From NCBI GenBank assembly GCA_030631445.1, contig DAOVLD010000093.1:1-6968 (forward strand): a DNA stretch of 6,968 nt, read 5' to 3'. This document shows positions 1 through 6,914 of the stretch, in pieces. The notes beneath the pieces were generated by a model. It was not told where the DNA came from. It did no database searches and saw only the letters and a list, made by a program, of their open reading frames with translations. Made by a program: the position numbers and the translations under genes. The DNA is from Bacteroidota bacterium (GTDB taxonomy: Bacteria > Bacteroidota > Bacteroidia > Bacteroidales > VadinHA17). Numbering within the stretch: position 1 is the stretch's first letter; every line of letters starts with the position of its first letter.

Positions 1-115
1 AAACCGCTGGCTCGAAAACGGTTATACGATATATGTTGAAGAAACCCAGCATGAAAGCATCTCTATCGACACACCTGAAGATCTGGAGAAAATCAATAGC
101 CTGGAAATAATGTAA
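1..115 (+). CDS. kdsB: 3-deoxy-manno-octulosonate cytidylyltransferase, C-terminal fragment
   Basis: Only the last 37 codons and the TAA stop are present; the reading frame begins at base 2 and the 5' part lies outside the window. The visible residues include 'RWLENGY' followed about 14 residues later by 'SISIDTPEDLEKI'. From memory of the family, this matches the conserved C-terminus of KdsB, where a 'LRWLENGY' helix leads to an 'IDTPEDL' motif. KdsB is a cytosolic enzyme that joins CMP to Kdo using CTP, activating the sugar for lipid A-core synthesis in Gram-negative bacteria. The 146-bp AT-rich gap and the change of function suggest it is not co-transcribed with the next gene. Other nucleotidyltransferases of the same fold also end in 'DTPEDL', so the exact identity rests on a short fragment. 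Confidence 0.75.
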   Translation, partial: NRWLENGYTIYVEETQHESISIDTPEDLEKINSLEIM

Positions 116-196
116 GGAGATAGTATTGCAGTATTACCTGACACTATAACTATTATATATTTACTAATTCCGTATCTAATAAACACCATTTTTTAT

Positions 197-230
197 TACA
201 TTTGCACATACAAATATGCTCCATAATTTG
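197..230 (+). promoter_or_regulatory. Candidate Bacteroidota-type promoter(s) for the LTD-receptor-PLD operon
   Basis: TACATTTG at 197-204 is an exact match to the Bacteroidota -7 consensus TAnnTTTG, but no clear TTG-like -33 box lies 19-21 bp upstream. The same TTTG (201-204) could instead act as a -33 box for TAATTTG at 224-230, with a 19-bp spacer; that -7 box is one base short of consensus. Either option gives an AT-rich leader of about 25-50 nt before the ATG at 262, with no Shine-Dalgarno sequence, as is usual in this phylum. The rest of 116-261 shows no gene, no RNA gene and no obvious terminator for the upstream gene. Confidence 0.45.
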
Positions 231-261
231 TAAGGATATTTTATAATATAAACAACCTAAT

Positions 262-1314
262 ATGAAGAAATATCTACTCTTACTTTTAATTATTTCAAAC
301 ACATTTCCATTATCCTCGCAGGATTGTTCCGACCTGTTTTTTTCAGAGTATATCGAGGGCTCTGGCAATAGTAAAGCACTTGAGATTTATAACCCCACTG
401 ATGGTATCATAAACCTTGATAAATACTATGTGGCAAGGTATAGCAATGGCTCCACCACTTACACTGCCGGTGGGATAACTCATCTTGAAGGGTTCCTTCC
501 TGCCCACTCAACTTTTATCTTTGTGAACGGACAAACAGTAGATGTTGACCTGGGAGGAGGTAATATCTCACCCAAATGCGATTCTGACTTACAAGAACTT
601 GCCGACCAGCTTGATCATGAATACCCTGCTCCTACCTATATGAACGGGAATGATGCTATTGCCTTGCTTAAGACAGAAACAGGGAATGTTGAAGACGCTG
701 TTGCTGTTGATCTTTTTGGTATGATAGGAGGAGGAATGACAAGCTCTGATGAAGGCTGGGCAAATTTTACAGATGCATATGCTTATAAAAATACAATGGT
801 GATCAATGGAACTGATACAACCTATGTTCTGGATAGTACCTATATTGAAAATTATATCGTCCCTGAAGGATATTACTGGATTCCCTGGACTTCAAATCGC
901 TCGCTCTACAGAATAGCATCGGTTACAAGCGGGGTAACTGTAAACCCTGAAGTTTTCATTGTAACCCTTGAATGGGATACTGTTCTCGGGGGAAAAGATA
1001 TATGGGATTCCCTTGGAGTGCATACCTGCGATTGCTCCACTGCAACATCCACCGGCTCACTTCCATCTGAACAGGAATCCATATCAATTTATCCAAACCC
1101 TGTTGTTAACAATCATTTCACAATCCGGTCTGCCGAACCGATACTCGTTGTTACTGTTTATAATGTGATAGGACAGACTGTTTACCAGGCAAACAATGAT
1201 CCGGGGGACAAGAGAATTCCTGTGCATCTTAATAATATTGATAAAGGAGTTTACCTGGTACGGATCAAACTAAAAAATAAAAGCCAGGTGGTGAAAAAAA
1301 TCCTCGTGAAATAA
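262..1314 (+). CDS. Secreted lamin-tail-domain (LTD) protein with T9SS C-terminal sorting domain
   Basis: The 350-residue protein begins with a Sec signal peptide (MKKY, then a run of Leu/Ile), likely cut after Q20 in 'SSQ|DC'. Residues about 24-258 form a bacterial LTD module: 'LFFSEYIEGSGNSKALEIYNP' type start at 25-45, 'YMNGNDAIALL' at 126-136, and a late 'TLEWD...LGVHTCDC' segment ending at C258. A short Ser/Thr-rich linker leads to a type A T9SS sorting domain (about 275-350) starting 'SIYPNP', with 'VYNVIGQTVY', 'GVYLVRI' and a Lys-rich end. The protein should therefore cross the outer membrane and be released or anchored at the surface. No catalytic motif is visible. LTD modules are known as accessory domains in secreted bacterial nucleases and phosphatases, so a substrate-binding or presenting role is inferred. 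C22 lacks a proper lipobox, so it is not called a lipoprotein. It leads the operon; the receptor gene starts 43 bp downstream. Confidence 0.88.
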   Translation: MKKYLLLLLIISNTFPLSSQDCSDLFFSEYIEGSGNSKALEIYNPTDGIINLDKYYVARYSNGSTTYTAGGITHLEGFLPAHSTFIFVNGQTVDVDLGGGNISPKCDSDLQELADQLDHEYPAPTYMNGNDAIALLKTETGNVEDAVAVDLFGMIGGGMTSSDEGWANFTDAYAYKNTMVINGTDTTYVLDSTYIENYIVPEGYYWIPWTSNRSLYRIASVTSGVTVNPEVFIVTLEWDTVLGGKDIWDSLGVHTCDCSTATSTGSLPSEQESISIYPNPVVNNHFTIRSAEPILVVTVYNVIGQTVYQANNDPGDKRIPVHLNNIDKGVYLVRIKLKNKSQVVKKILVK

Positions 1315-1357
1315 TCCGGGCGATTGAAAACATGATCAAGGTATTTGGATATAATTT

Positions 1358-4126
1358 ATGAGAAAAATTTTTCTTTCCCTGTTAGTCATCCTTCATGCAT
1401 GTCAGCTACTCAGTCAGGACGGAACGATCAAAGGTATTGTGCTGGATGCTGAAACTGGCGAATCTCTGATCGGGGCAAATGTGTTAATTGCACAGGGTAT
1501 TGGTACGGTTACTGATCTTGATGGAAATTTCAGCTTTAGTGTTAACCGTGGTGAATATACACTCAATGTTTCTTATGTTGGTTATGAAACCATCACCCGT
1601 AAGATTGCCGTGACCGGTGAATCTCTCTATTTCAAATTCAAAATGGAATCTCTGGTTATCAGTGAAGTGACTGTCGTTGCTGATGTAGCACGTTCACGGG
1701 AAACACCGGTTGCATTCTCAACGGTACTCCCTAAAAAACTGCATGAAGAACTGGCAGGGCAGGATATCCCTATGGTGTTGAATTCAACCCCCGGTGTTTA
1801 TGCAACCCAGCTGGGAGGTGGTGATGGTGATGCCCGGATCACTATACGGGGATTTAACCAGAGAAATATCGCTGTAATGATAGACGGTATCCCGGTAAAT
1901 GATATGGAAAACGGATGGGTTTACTGGTCAAACTGGTTTGGACTGGATGCCGTTACCCGTACAATACAAGTACAACGAGGACTGGGTGCATCAAAACTGG
2001 CACTCCCGTCGGTTGGAGGAACACTTAACATCCTTACGAAAGGAATTGAAAATAAGAAAGAAACCAGTATCAAGCAGGAGATTGACAGCCAGGGAAAAAT
2101 ACGGACTTCTTTCGGTCATACCAGCGGGAAGATGAAAAACGGATGGGGCATTACTCTTGCCGGTTCGTACAAAAGAGGTAATGGATGGGTTGATCAGACA
2201 TTCTCCGAAGGATGGTTTTATTATGCAAAAATTGATAAGAGGTTTAATGATCATATTGTTTCCCTTTCGGCAATGGGAGCTCCTCAACATCACCAGCAAC
2301 GTTCCTACTCAAGATCAATTGCCACTTATGATCTTGAATATGCAAAGGAGCTTGGTGTGGATATTAATACAATGGAAGGGGATGATTATCTTTACCGGCC
2401 AACTATTAATAATATGGGCATTAATTATAACCAGCACTGGGGCCGGCTGAAACGTGACAAGTTCAATCCCGATGCAAAAGAAGAAGTACTGCACGGAAAA
2501 GTAAATGTGTATCATAAGCCGCAATTCAGTCTAAGGGATTTCTGGAGGGTAAATGATAAGCTCAGTATATCAAACATTGCCTACCTTTCTCTCGGAACAG
2601 GCGGCGGTATCAGATCAAGACACAGCATTAAAGAAACACAAAAGATCGCTGATCCTGAAGATCCTCACTGCGGACAGATTGACTGGCAATCAATTTACAA
2701 TGCTAATGCCAAACCAACTCAAACCCCTTTCGGGGAAGTATTGCCCATAAATACTAAGTATAGTGAAACACTTTTTGTATCAGATAATTACATGACTGAA
2801 AGGCATAACGATCACATATGGTACGGACTGCTGTCTACCGGAAATTACAAGATGAATAACAGGTTTGATATCTCGGGCGGGATAGACATACGTTCCTATA
2901 CCGGTATTCATTACACTACTGTTACCGACCTCCTGGGAGGTGATTATGTAGTCGATGTGCAGGATGTTAGAAATAACTATCAGGCTGACTCTTCCCTGGC
3001 TATGAAATATGAGGGAGATATGATCCAGTATTACCACAAGGGACTGGTTAACTGGGGAGGTATATTTGGCCAGGTTGAATACAAAACCCCGATACTGTCT
3101 GCATTTGTTAATGTTACTTCTGCTGTGAGCGGCTATAAAAAAATTGATTATTTTGCTGATGCACAATCCGCCTGGAAATGGAAACCGGGCTTTACTATTA
3201 AAGGAGGAGCTAATTATAATATTACCGAACATTCAAATTTTTTCATGAATCTTGGCTTCCTTTCCAAAACACGGGCATATAAATATTTTTATAAAGGATT
3301 TACAACAGAGTTTGCAGAAAATTTAGAAAACGAACAGGTTAAGGCTATCGAATTAGGGTATCATTATTCTTCACACCGGTTCTCAGCAAACATCAACGCT
3401 TATTATACAAGCTGGATAAATAAACCCACCAACAGGGTTTATTCCACTCACTTCCTTCAGCCCGGTGAACAGGGATACGACCCCGACGACCCGGAAGGAA
3501 ACGAGATCAGGGTATATGCAGACATCCCCGGAATGGATGCACTGCATATGGGAATCGAATTAGATTTTATTTATAAGATTATGGATAATCTTGATTTCCA
3601 GGGATTGGTTTCATTAGGTGACTGGACCTGGGATAAAAAGGTTAAAGACCTGCAGTTTTATAATTATGATTCAAACGATCCGGTAAATATGATCATTGAT
3701 TTTGATGCAACAGGTATCCATGTAGGCGATGCTGCACAAACACAGCTCGGGGCAAGTATCCGGTACGAGCCAATCAAAGGCCTTTACATGAATACCAGGT
3801 TTACCTATTTTGGGAGGTATTATTCCGACTTCTCCCCTGAATCCACTACCGGTGACGATGGAAATCCGGTGGATTCATGGAAAATGCCTGATTATGAAAT
3901 GCTGGATTTGCATGCAGGATACCGGTTTAAAATTTCCAAATTCGATAAATTGCAGTTTAATCTCCGGTTCAGTATGCTGAATGTTCTCGACAGGAAGTAT
4001 ATTTCAGATGCTACTAATAATGATTCATTCAATTCACTGCCTTTCCAGGATTTTGATGCCAAGTCGGCAACTGTATTTTTCGGGATGGGCCGGCGTTTCA
4101 TAACTTCATTAAAAATCACCTTTTAA
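1358..4126 (+). CDS. TonB-dependent outer-membrane receptor with N-terminal carboxypeptidase-regulatory-like domain
   Basis: The 922-residue protein starts with a signal peptide likely cleaved after Q20 ('LLSQ|DG'). Residues about 24-98 form a CarboxypepD_reg-like beta-sandwich ('IKGIVLDAETGESLIGANV', then 'GTVTDLDGNFSF' and 'VSYVGYET'). 'SEVTVVAD' (102-109) is a plausible TonB box. The plug domain spans about 117-228, with 'ITIRGFNQRNIAVMIDGIPVN' type signature near 161-181 and 'VQRGLGASKLALPSVGGTLNI' near 205-225. The remaining ~690 residues alternate amphipathic strands and long loops, as in a 22-strand barrel, and end in the terminal Phe expected for BAM insertion. The role is TonB-ExbBD-powered uptake of a bulky solute across the outer membrane; the substrate cannot be read from the sequence. 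It is shorter than typical SusC proteins (about 1000 residues) and no susD-like gene adjoins it here, so it is not a classic SusC/SusD pair. The PLD-family gene starts 12 bp after its stop, implying co-transcription. Confidence 0.93.
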   Translation: MRKIFLSLLVILHACQLLSQDGTIKGIVLDAETGESLIGANVLIAQGIGTVTDLDGNFSFSVNRGEYTLNVSYVGYETITRKIAVTGESLYFKFKMESLVISEVTVVADVARSRETPVAFSTVLPKKLHEELAGQDIPMVLNSTPGVYATQLGGGDGDARITIRGFNQRNIAVMIDGIPVNDMENGWVYWSNWFGLDAVTRTIQVQRGLGASKLALPSVGGTLNILTKGIENKKETSIKQEIDSQGKIRTSFGHTSGKMKNGWGITLAGSYKRGNGWVDQTFSEGWFYYAKIDKRFNDHIVSLSAMGAPQHHQQRSYSRSIATYDLEYAKELGVDINTMEGDDYLYRPTINNMGINYNQHWGRLKRDKFNPDAKEEVLHGKVNVYHKPQFSLRDFWRVNDKLSISNIAYLSLGTGGGIRSRHSIKETQKIADPEDPHCGQIDWQSIYNANAKPTQTPFGEVLPINTKYSETLFVSDNYMTERHNDHIWYGLLSTGNYKMNNRFDISGGIDIRSYTGIHYTTVTDLLGGDYVVDVQDVRNNYQADSSLAMKYEGDMIQYYHKGLVNWGGIFGQVEYKTPILSAFVNVTSAVSGYKKIDYFADAQSAWKWKPGFTIKGGANYNITEHSNFFMNLGFLSKTRAYKYFYKGFTTEFAENLENEQVKAIELGYHYSSHRFSANINAYYTSWINKPTNRVYSTHFLQPGEQGYDPDDPEGNEIRVYADIPGMDALHMGIELDFIYKIMDNLDFQGLVSLGDWTWDKKVKDLQFYNYDSNDPVNMIIDFDATGIHVGDAAQTQLGASIRYEPIKGLYMNTRFTYFGRYYSDFSPESTTGDDGNPVDSWKMPDYEMLDLHAGYRFKISKFDKLQFNLRFSMLNVLDRKYISDATNNDSFNSLPFQDFDAKSATVFFGMGRRFITSLKITF

Positions 4127-4138
4127 TTTGAAAATAAA

Positions 4139-6628
4139 ATGAAAAAATATTTACTTTTTTTTTTCCTGTTATTTATTGCCTTTTATGGTAAAGCCCAATC
4201 CACTATTGCCGATGCCAGGCAGGCATCACTGGGCTCCACCGTTACAATTACAGGTGTCGCTACTAATGGTGCAGAGCTTGGCATAATCAGGTATATTCAG
4301 GACGCCACAGGAGCAATTCCCGTGTATGGAAGTGATTTTGTAAACGGTGTAAACCGGGGCGATAGCATTACCGTCACCGGCACTCTTTATGATTACAACA
4401 ACCTGCTGGAAATAAGCCCCATAACCTCATTAACAAACCATTCATCCGGACATACTCTGCCTGATCCCGTTGTTCTTACACCTTCTGAACTGAGCGACAC
4501 TTATGAAGCACAACTGGTACAGATCGAACACGCGGTGTTTGATGACGCCGGTCAGGTTTTTGCGGCAAAAAGTAATTATTCATATAGCGCCAATGGTCAG
4601 AATGGTGAAATAAGAATTTCTGCAAATGAGTCACCACTTATTGAAACAGTGATCCCCTCGGGTGATGTTACCATAATAGGTGTTTTGGCACAGTACCAAA
4701 GCACTTACCAGGTGCTGCCACGGGATGAGAATGATATTATCCCCGCAAGCAGTATCAATGTCACTTCTCCCCTGATCATCAGCAGCATAACTACATCAGG
4801 TTTCTCCCTTCACTGGAGCACCGATATAGCCGGCTCAACCGAGATTTTTTATGGTAATACTCCCTCCCTTGAACTGGGCCAGCTCGGTAGTTCGGGAAAT
4901 GTTATGGATCACACAATTAGCATTACCGGCACCGATCCTTCTGAAGTGTTTTATGTGCAGGCTTTCTCAGTTCTTGACACCGATACAGCAAAAACAGCCC
5001 TCCAGACATTTATAACCCAATCGGTATCAACCGGCGAAATAAAAGTCTATTTTAACCGAAGTGTGGATAACAGTGTTTCAACCGGCACAGCTGCTGTTTA
5101 TCTTGATCATGCCATTGACGATACACTTATCAGGTATTTTGAGAGAGCAAAATATACAATAGATTTTACAATTTATAATTTCAATAATTCAGGTATCGCA
5201 AACATTACTACTGCCCTGAATGCAGCCCATTCACGCGGTGTTGAGGTAAGGGTTGTGTACGACAGCAATACCGATAATGCCGGTATCGATGGACTGGATG
5301 CAGGTATTGGAAAAATAGCAAGCCCCATCAGCGATTATCCGGTTTATGGGATCATGCACAATAAATTTGTAGTGTTTGATGCACTTTCAGCCGATGCAAA
5401 TGATCCTTTAGTATGGACCGGTTCGACAAATTTCACCACCGGTCAGATCAATACCGATCCGAATAATGTGATAATAATACAGGATCAGAGTCTTGCAAAA
5501 GCTTACCGGCTTGAATTCAACGAGATGTTCGGTTCGGAAGGACTGACTCCTGATGGTGTTAATTCCAGGTTCGGTCCTGATAAAACAGATAATACTCCAC
5601 ATGAATTTGTTATCGGCGGGAACCGGGTAGAATGCTGGTTTTCTCCTTCAGACGGTACTAATTCACGTATCATTGGCAGTATCAAATCTGCAGAAAGTGA
5701 GCTTTGTGTTGCCACTATGCTTATCACCCGTACAGATATCGGATATGCTATCAGCGATATGGCTGCTGCCGGAACCACAGCAAAAGTGATTGTAAATACC
5801 GAATCAAATTGTTATGAAACCGTTGTAAATACTTTGAAAAGTGCATTAGGCGGAAATTTCCGGGAAACGGGCGAATCAGGTATTATGCACCACAAATATA
5901 TGATCGCCGATCCCTCAGGAACCGACCCTCAAGTACTCACCGGCTGCCATAACTGGAGCTCATCAGCCGAATACCGTAACGATGAGAATACCCTTATCAT
6001 TCATAATGCTACGATAGCCAATATCTATTACCAGGAATTTACTGAACGTTTTGGAAACGGAAATTATATTATTGATGCCCCCGTAACAGATAACGATTAT
6101 GTTACCATGTCTGAGAACGATACGGTTACCTATAATGTTATTGATGATGATGCTGTGCCCGGCAATTTCACCCTTACCATTATCCAAACACCCAACAATG
6201 GTTCTGCAGTAATTGAAGGTGACAGCTCAATAACTTATCTCCCTGATGCTGGATTTACCGGTCTTGATACAGTAATGTACAAAGTATGTTTGGTTGCTAA
6301 CCCATCATTGTGCGACTCATCATATATGGTAATCCTGGTGGAGGAAGCTACCGGTATTATTACCCGTGACCTTAGTGACCGTATGCATATTTACCCAAAT
6401 CCTAACAATGGGATTTTTACTCTCACTCTGGATTGTAAGGAAAAAAATAACACAATCCTAATCAGGTTACTGAACATTACCGGGAAAACTGTATTTGAAA
6501 AGAAGGTAGAAACCGGAGGAAAGCAGAAAATAATTATTGATGCAGGAAATATTCCACCCGGACTTTACTTTATGAATATTACCGCTAACGGAATAAACAT
6601 AAACCGTAAAGTGATTATTAATAAATAG
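4139..6628 (+). CDS. T9SS-secreted phospholipase D-superfamily phosphodiesterase (putative nuclease) with OB-like, FN3-like and Ig-like domains
   Basis: The 829-residue protein has a signal peptide (1-20, 'GKAQ|ST'). Two OB-like modules follow: 21-101 ('STIADARQASLGSTVTITGV', 'YIQDATGAIPVYG', 'GDSITVTGTL') and about 104-202 (ending 'YQVLPRDENDI'), resembling YhcR-type or DUF5689-type OB folds. Residues 205-296 look like an FN3 domain. The catalytic part holds two HKD half-sites, HxKxxxxD: H407/K409/D414 followed by 'GSTNFT' (428-433), and H584/K586/D591 followed by 'GCHNWS' (602-607). In the PLD superfamily the two His residues form one active site that cleaves phosphodiesters through a phosphohistidine intermediate. 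About 647-735 is an Ig/cadherin-like module and 750-829 a T9SS sorting domain ('HIYPNPNNGIF', 'GLYFMNI'). The enzyme should act outside the cell. The OB modules favour nucleic acid as substrate, but phospholipid is possible. The start 12 bp after the receptor stop places it last in the operon. Confidence 0.9.
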   Translation: MKKYLLFFFLLFIAFYGKAQSTIADARQASLGSTVTITGVATNGAELGIIRYIQDATGAIPVYGSDFVNGVNRGDSITVTGTLYDYNNLLEISPITSLTNHSSGHTLPDPVVLTPSELSDTYEAQLVQIEHAVFDDAGQVFAAKSNYSYSANGQNGEIRISANESPLIETVIPSGDVTIIGVLAQYQSTYQVLPRDENDIIPASSINVTSPLIISSITTSGFSLHWSTDIAGSTEIFYGNTPSLELGQLGSSGNVMDHTISITGTDPSEVFYVQAFSVLDTDTAKTALQTFITQSVSTGEIKVYFNRSVDNSVSTGTAAVYLDHAIDDTLIRYFERAKYTIDFTIYNFNNSGIANITTALNAAHSRGVEVRVVYDSNTDNAGIDGLDAGIGKIASPISDYPVYGIMHNKFVVFDALSADANDPLVWTGSTNFTTGQINTDPNNVIIIQDQSLAKAYRLEFNEMFGSEGLTPDGVNSRFGPDKTDNTPHEFVIGGNRVECWFSPSDGTNSRIIGSIKSAESELCVATMLITRTDIGYAISDMAAAGTTAKVIVNTESNCYETVVNTLKSALGGNFRETGESGIMHHKYMIADPSGTDPQVLTGCHNWSSSAEYRNDENTLIIHNATIANIYYQEFTERFGNGNYIIDAPVTDNDYVTMSENDTVTYNVIDDDAVPGNFTLTIIQTPNNGSAVIEGDSSITYLPDAGFTGLDTVMYKVCLVANPSLCDSSYMVILVEEATGIITRDLSDRMHIYPNPNNGIFTLTLDCKEKNNTILIRLLNITGKTVFEKKVETGGKQKIIIDAGNIPPGLYFMNITANGININRKVIINK

Positions 6629-6662
6629 AAAAGGTTTGCCGTGGTCTGATTCCTGAATAATT

Positions 6663-6710
6663 AATTACGTTATTAATAACGTTATTAATAACGTTATTAA
6701 TAACGTAATT
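6663..6710. repeat. 48-bp perfect palindrome made of three 12-bp tandem units; possible operon terminator
   Basis: Bases 6663-6710 are self-complementary at all 24 base pairs, with the centre between 6686 and 6687. Inside, the 12-bp unit ACGTTATTAATA occurs three times in a row from 6667, followed by a fourth ACGT at 6703-6706, so ACGT cores recur exactly every 12 bp. The element lies 34 bp after the PLD stop codon. As RNA it could form one long AU-rich hairpin followed by CUUUUC, so it may terminate the operon. Equally, each ACGTTATTAATAACGT segment is itself a 16-bp palindrome, which suits an array of binding sites for a dimeric protein. The sequence does not decide between these. Confidence 0.85.
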
Positions 6711-6758
6711 CTTTTCACATCTCATTCTTATTCATTATCTCTTTTCAGAATAAAGATC

Positions 6759-6773
6759 ATCGGTCTGACCGGT
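6759..6773. promoter_or_regulatory. GntR/FadR-type operator-like site, distal copy
   Basis: The core CGGTCTGACCG (6761-6771) is a dyad with a single central base. It contains GGTCnGACC, which agrees with the recognition pattern known for FadR-subfamily GntR regulators (for example TGGTCnGACCA of FadR). The arms are AT on the left and GT on the right. The same core recurs 83 bp downstream, with the flanks swapped. No regulator gene is visible in the window, so the binding protein is inferred from the motif only. Confidence 0.5.
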
Positions 6774-6841
6774 TTGAAGTATTCTCAACTTTCTGTATCC
6801 ACTTTACTATAGAATCTGCAATAAGGTGTTTCCCTCGTTCC

Positions 6842-6856
6842 ACCGGTCTGACCGAT
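6842..6856. promoter_or_regulatory. GntR/FadR-type operator-like site, promoter-proximal copy
   Basis: The core CGGTCTGACCG (6844-6854) is identical to the distal copy, flanked by AC on the left and AT on the right, so the two 15-mers are inverted copies of each other apart from the central base. It ends 5 bp before the -33-like TTG at 6860. That is a typical place for a regulator that blocks or recruits RNA polymerase. The centre-to-centre spacing of 83 bp is close to eight helical turns, so both sites would face the same side of the helix and could support a loop. Confidence 0.5.
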
Positions 6857-6859
6857 CTA

Positions 6860-6890
6860 TTGATATTATCCCAATAATTTTATAAATTTG
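6860..6890 (+). promoter_or_regulatory. Bacteroidota-type promoter for a gene at or beyond the right edge
   Basis: TTG at 6860-6862 and TAAATTTG at 6883-6890 are separated by 20 bp. They match the Bacteroidota -33 (TTTG/TTG) and -7 (TAnnTTTG) boxes, the latter exactly. Transcription would begin near 6897, about 20-45 nt before the two possible ATG codons at 6915 and 6940. This is a better match than the promoter candidate ahead of the LTD gene, because both boxes and the spacer fit. Confidence 0.55.
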
Positions 6891-6914
6891 CTTACTCAAC
6901 ATTCTCATATTCAG

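Larger units (their letters stand above)
6629..6914. other. Intergenic region without a recognisable gene
   Basis: Apart from the long palindrome, the two operator-like dyads and the promoter listed separately, I see no coding sequence on either strand, no tRNA or rRNA, and no insertion sequence. Bases 6711-6752 are pyrimidine-rich on the + strand. Bases 6774-6841, between the two dyads, hold no recognisable motif. Confidence 0.6.

Noticed and set aside
262..330. Possible lipoprotein signal in the LTD protein because Cys22 follows the signal peptide
   Set aside because: The residues before the Cys are S-S-Q-D, which do not fit a lipobox (a small residue is needed directly before Cys). The T9SS tail also indicates a different route, so cleavage after Q20 is preferred.
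153..368. A 71-codon - strand frame across the promoter region and the start of the LTD gene
   Set aside because: It overlaps the signal peptide codons of the LTD gene and the + strand promoter elements. Its translation is low in complexity and looks like nothing known.
1315..1357. A separate promoter for the receptor gene in the 43-bp gap
   Set aside because: No TAnnTTTG element with a spaced TTG box is present, and the gap is short enough for co-transcription.
1361..1374. 14-bp palindrome AGAAAAATTTTTCT at the start of the receptor gene
   Set aside because: It lies in the signal peptide codons and is explained by Lys codons followed by Ile/Phe codons in AT-rich DNA.
2780..3232. A 150-codon open frame on the - strand inside the receptor gene
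   Set aside because: It lies wholly inside the receptor coding sequence, which has clear family motifs. Its translation shows no recognisable domain and no promoter context, so it is a shadow frame. The same applies to the shorter overlapping frames across 968-1168, 1899-2750, 3892-4119 and 5408-6187.
6663..6710. CRISPR-like array
   Set aside because: The 12-bp units are directly adjacent with no spacers, and the whole element is a single palindrome.
6759..6856. A miniature inverted-repeat transposable element bounded by the two CGGTCTGACCG copies
   Set aside because: Each copy is itself a dyad, no convincing target-site duplication flanks the pair (the nearby GATC overlaps the repeat), and the promoter next to the second copy fits an operator role better.
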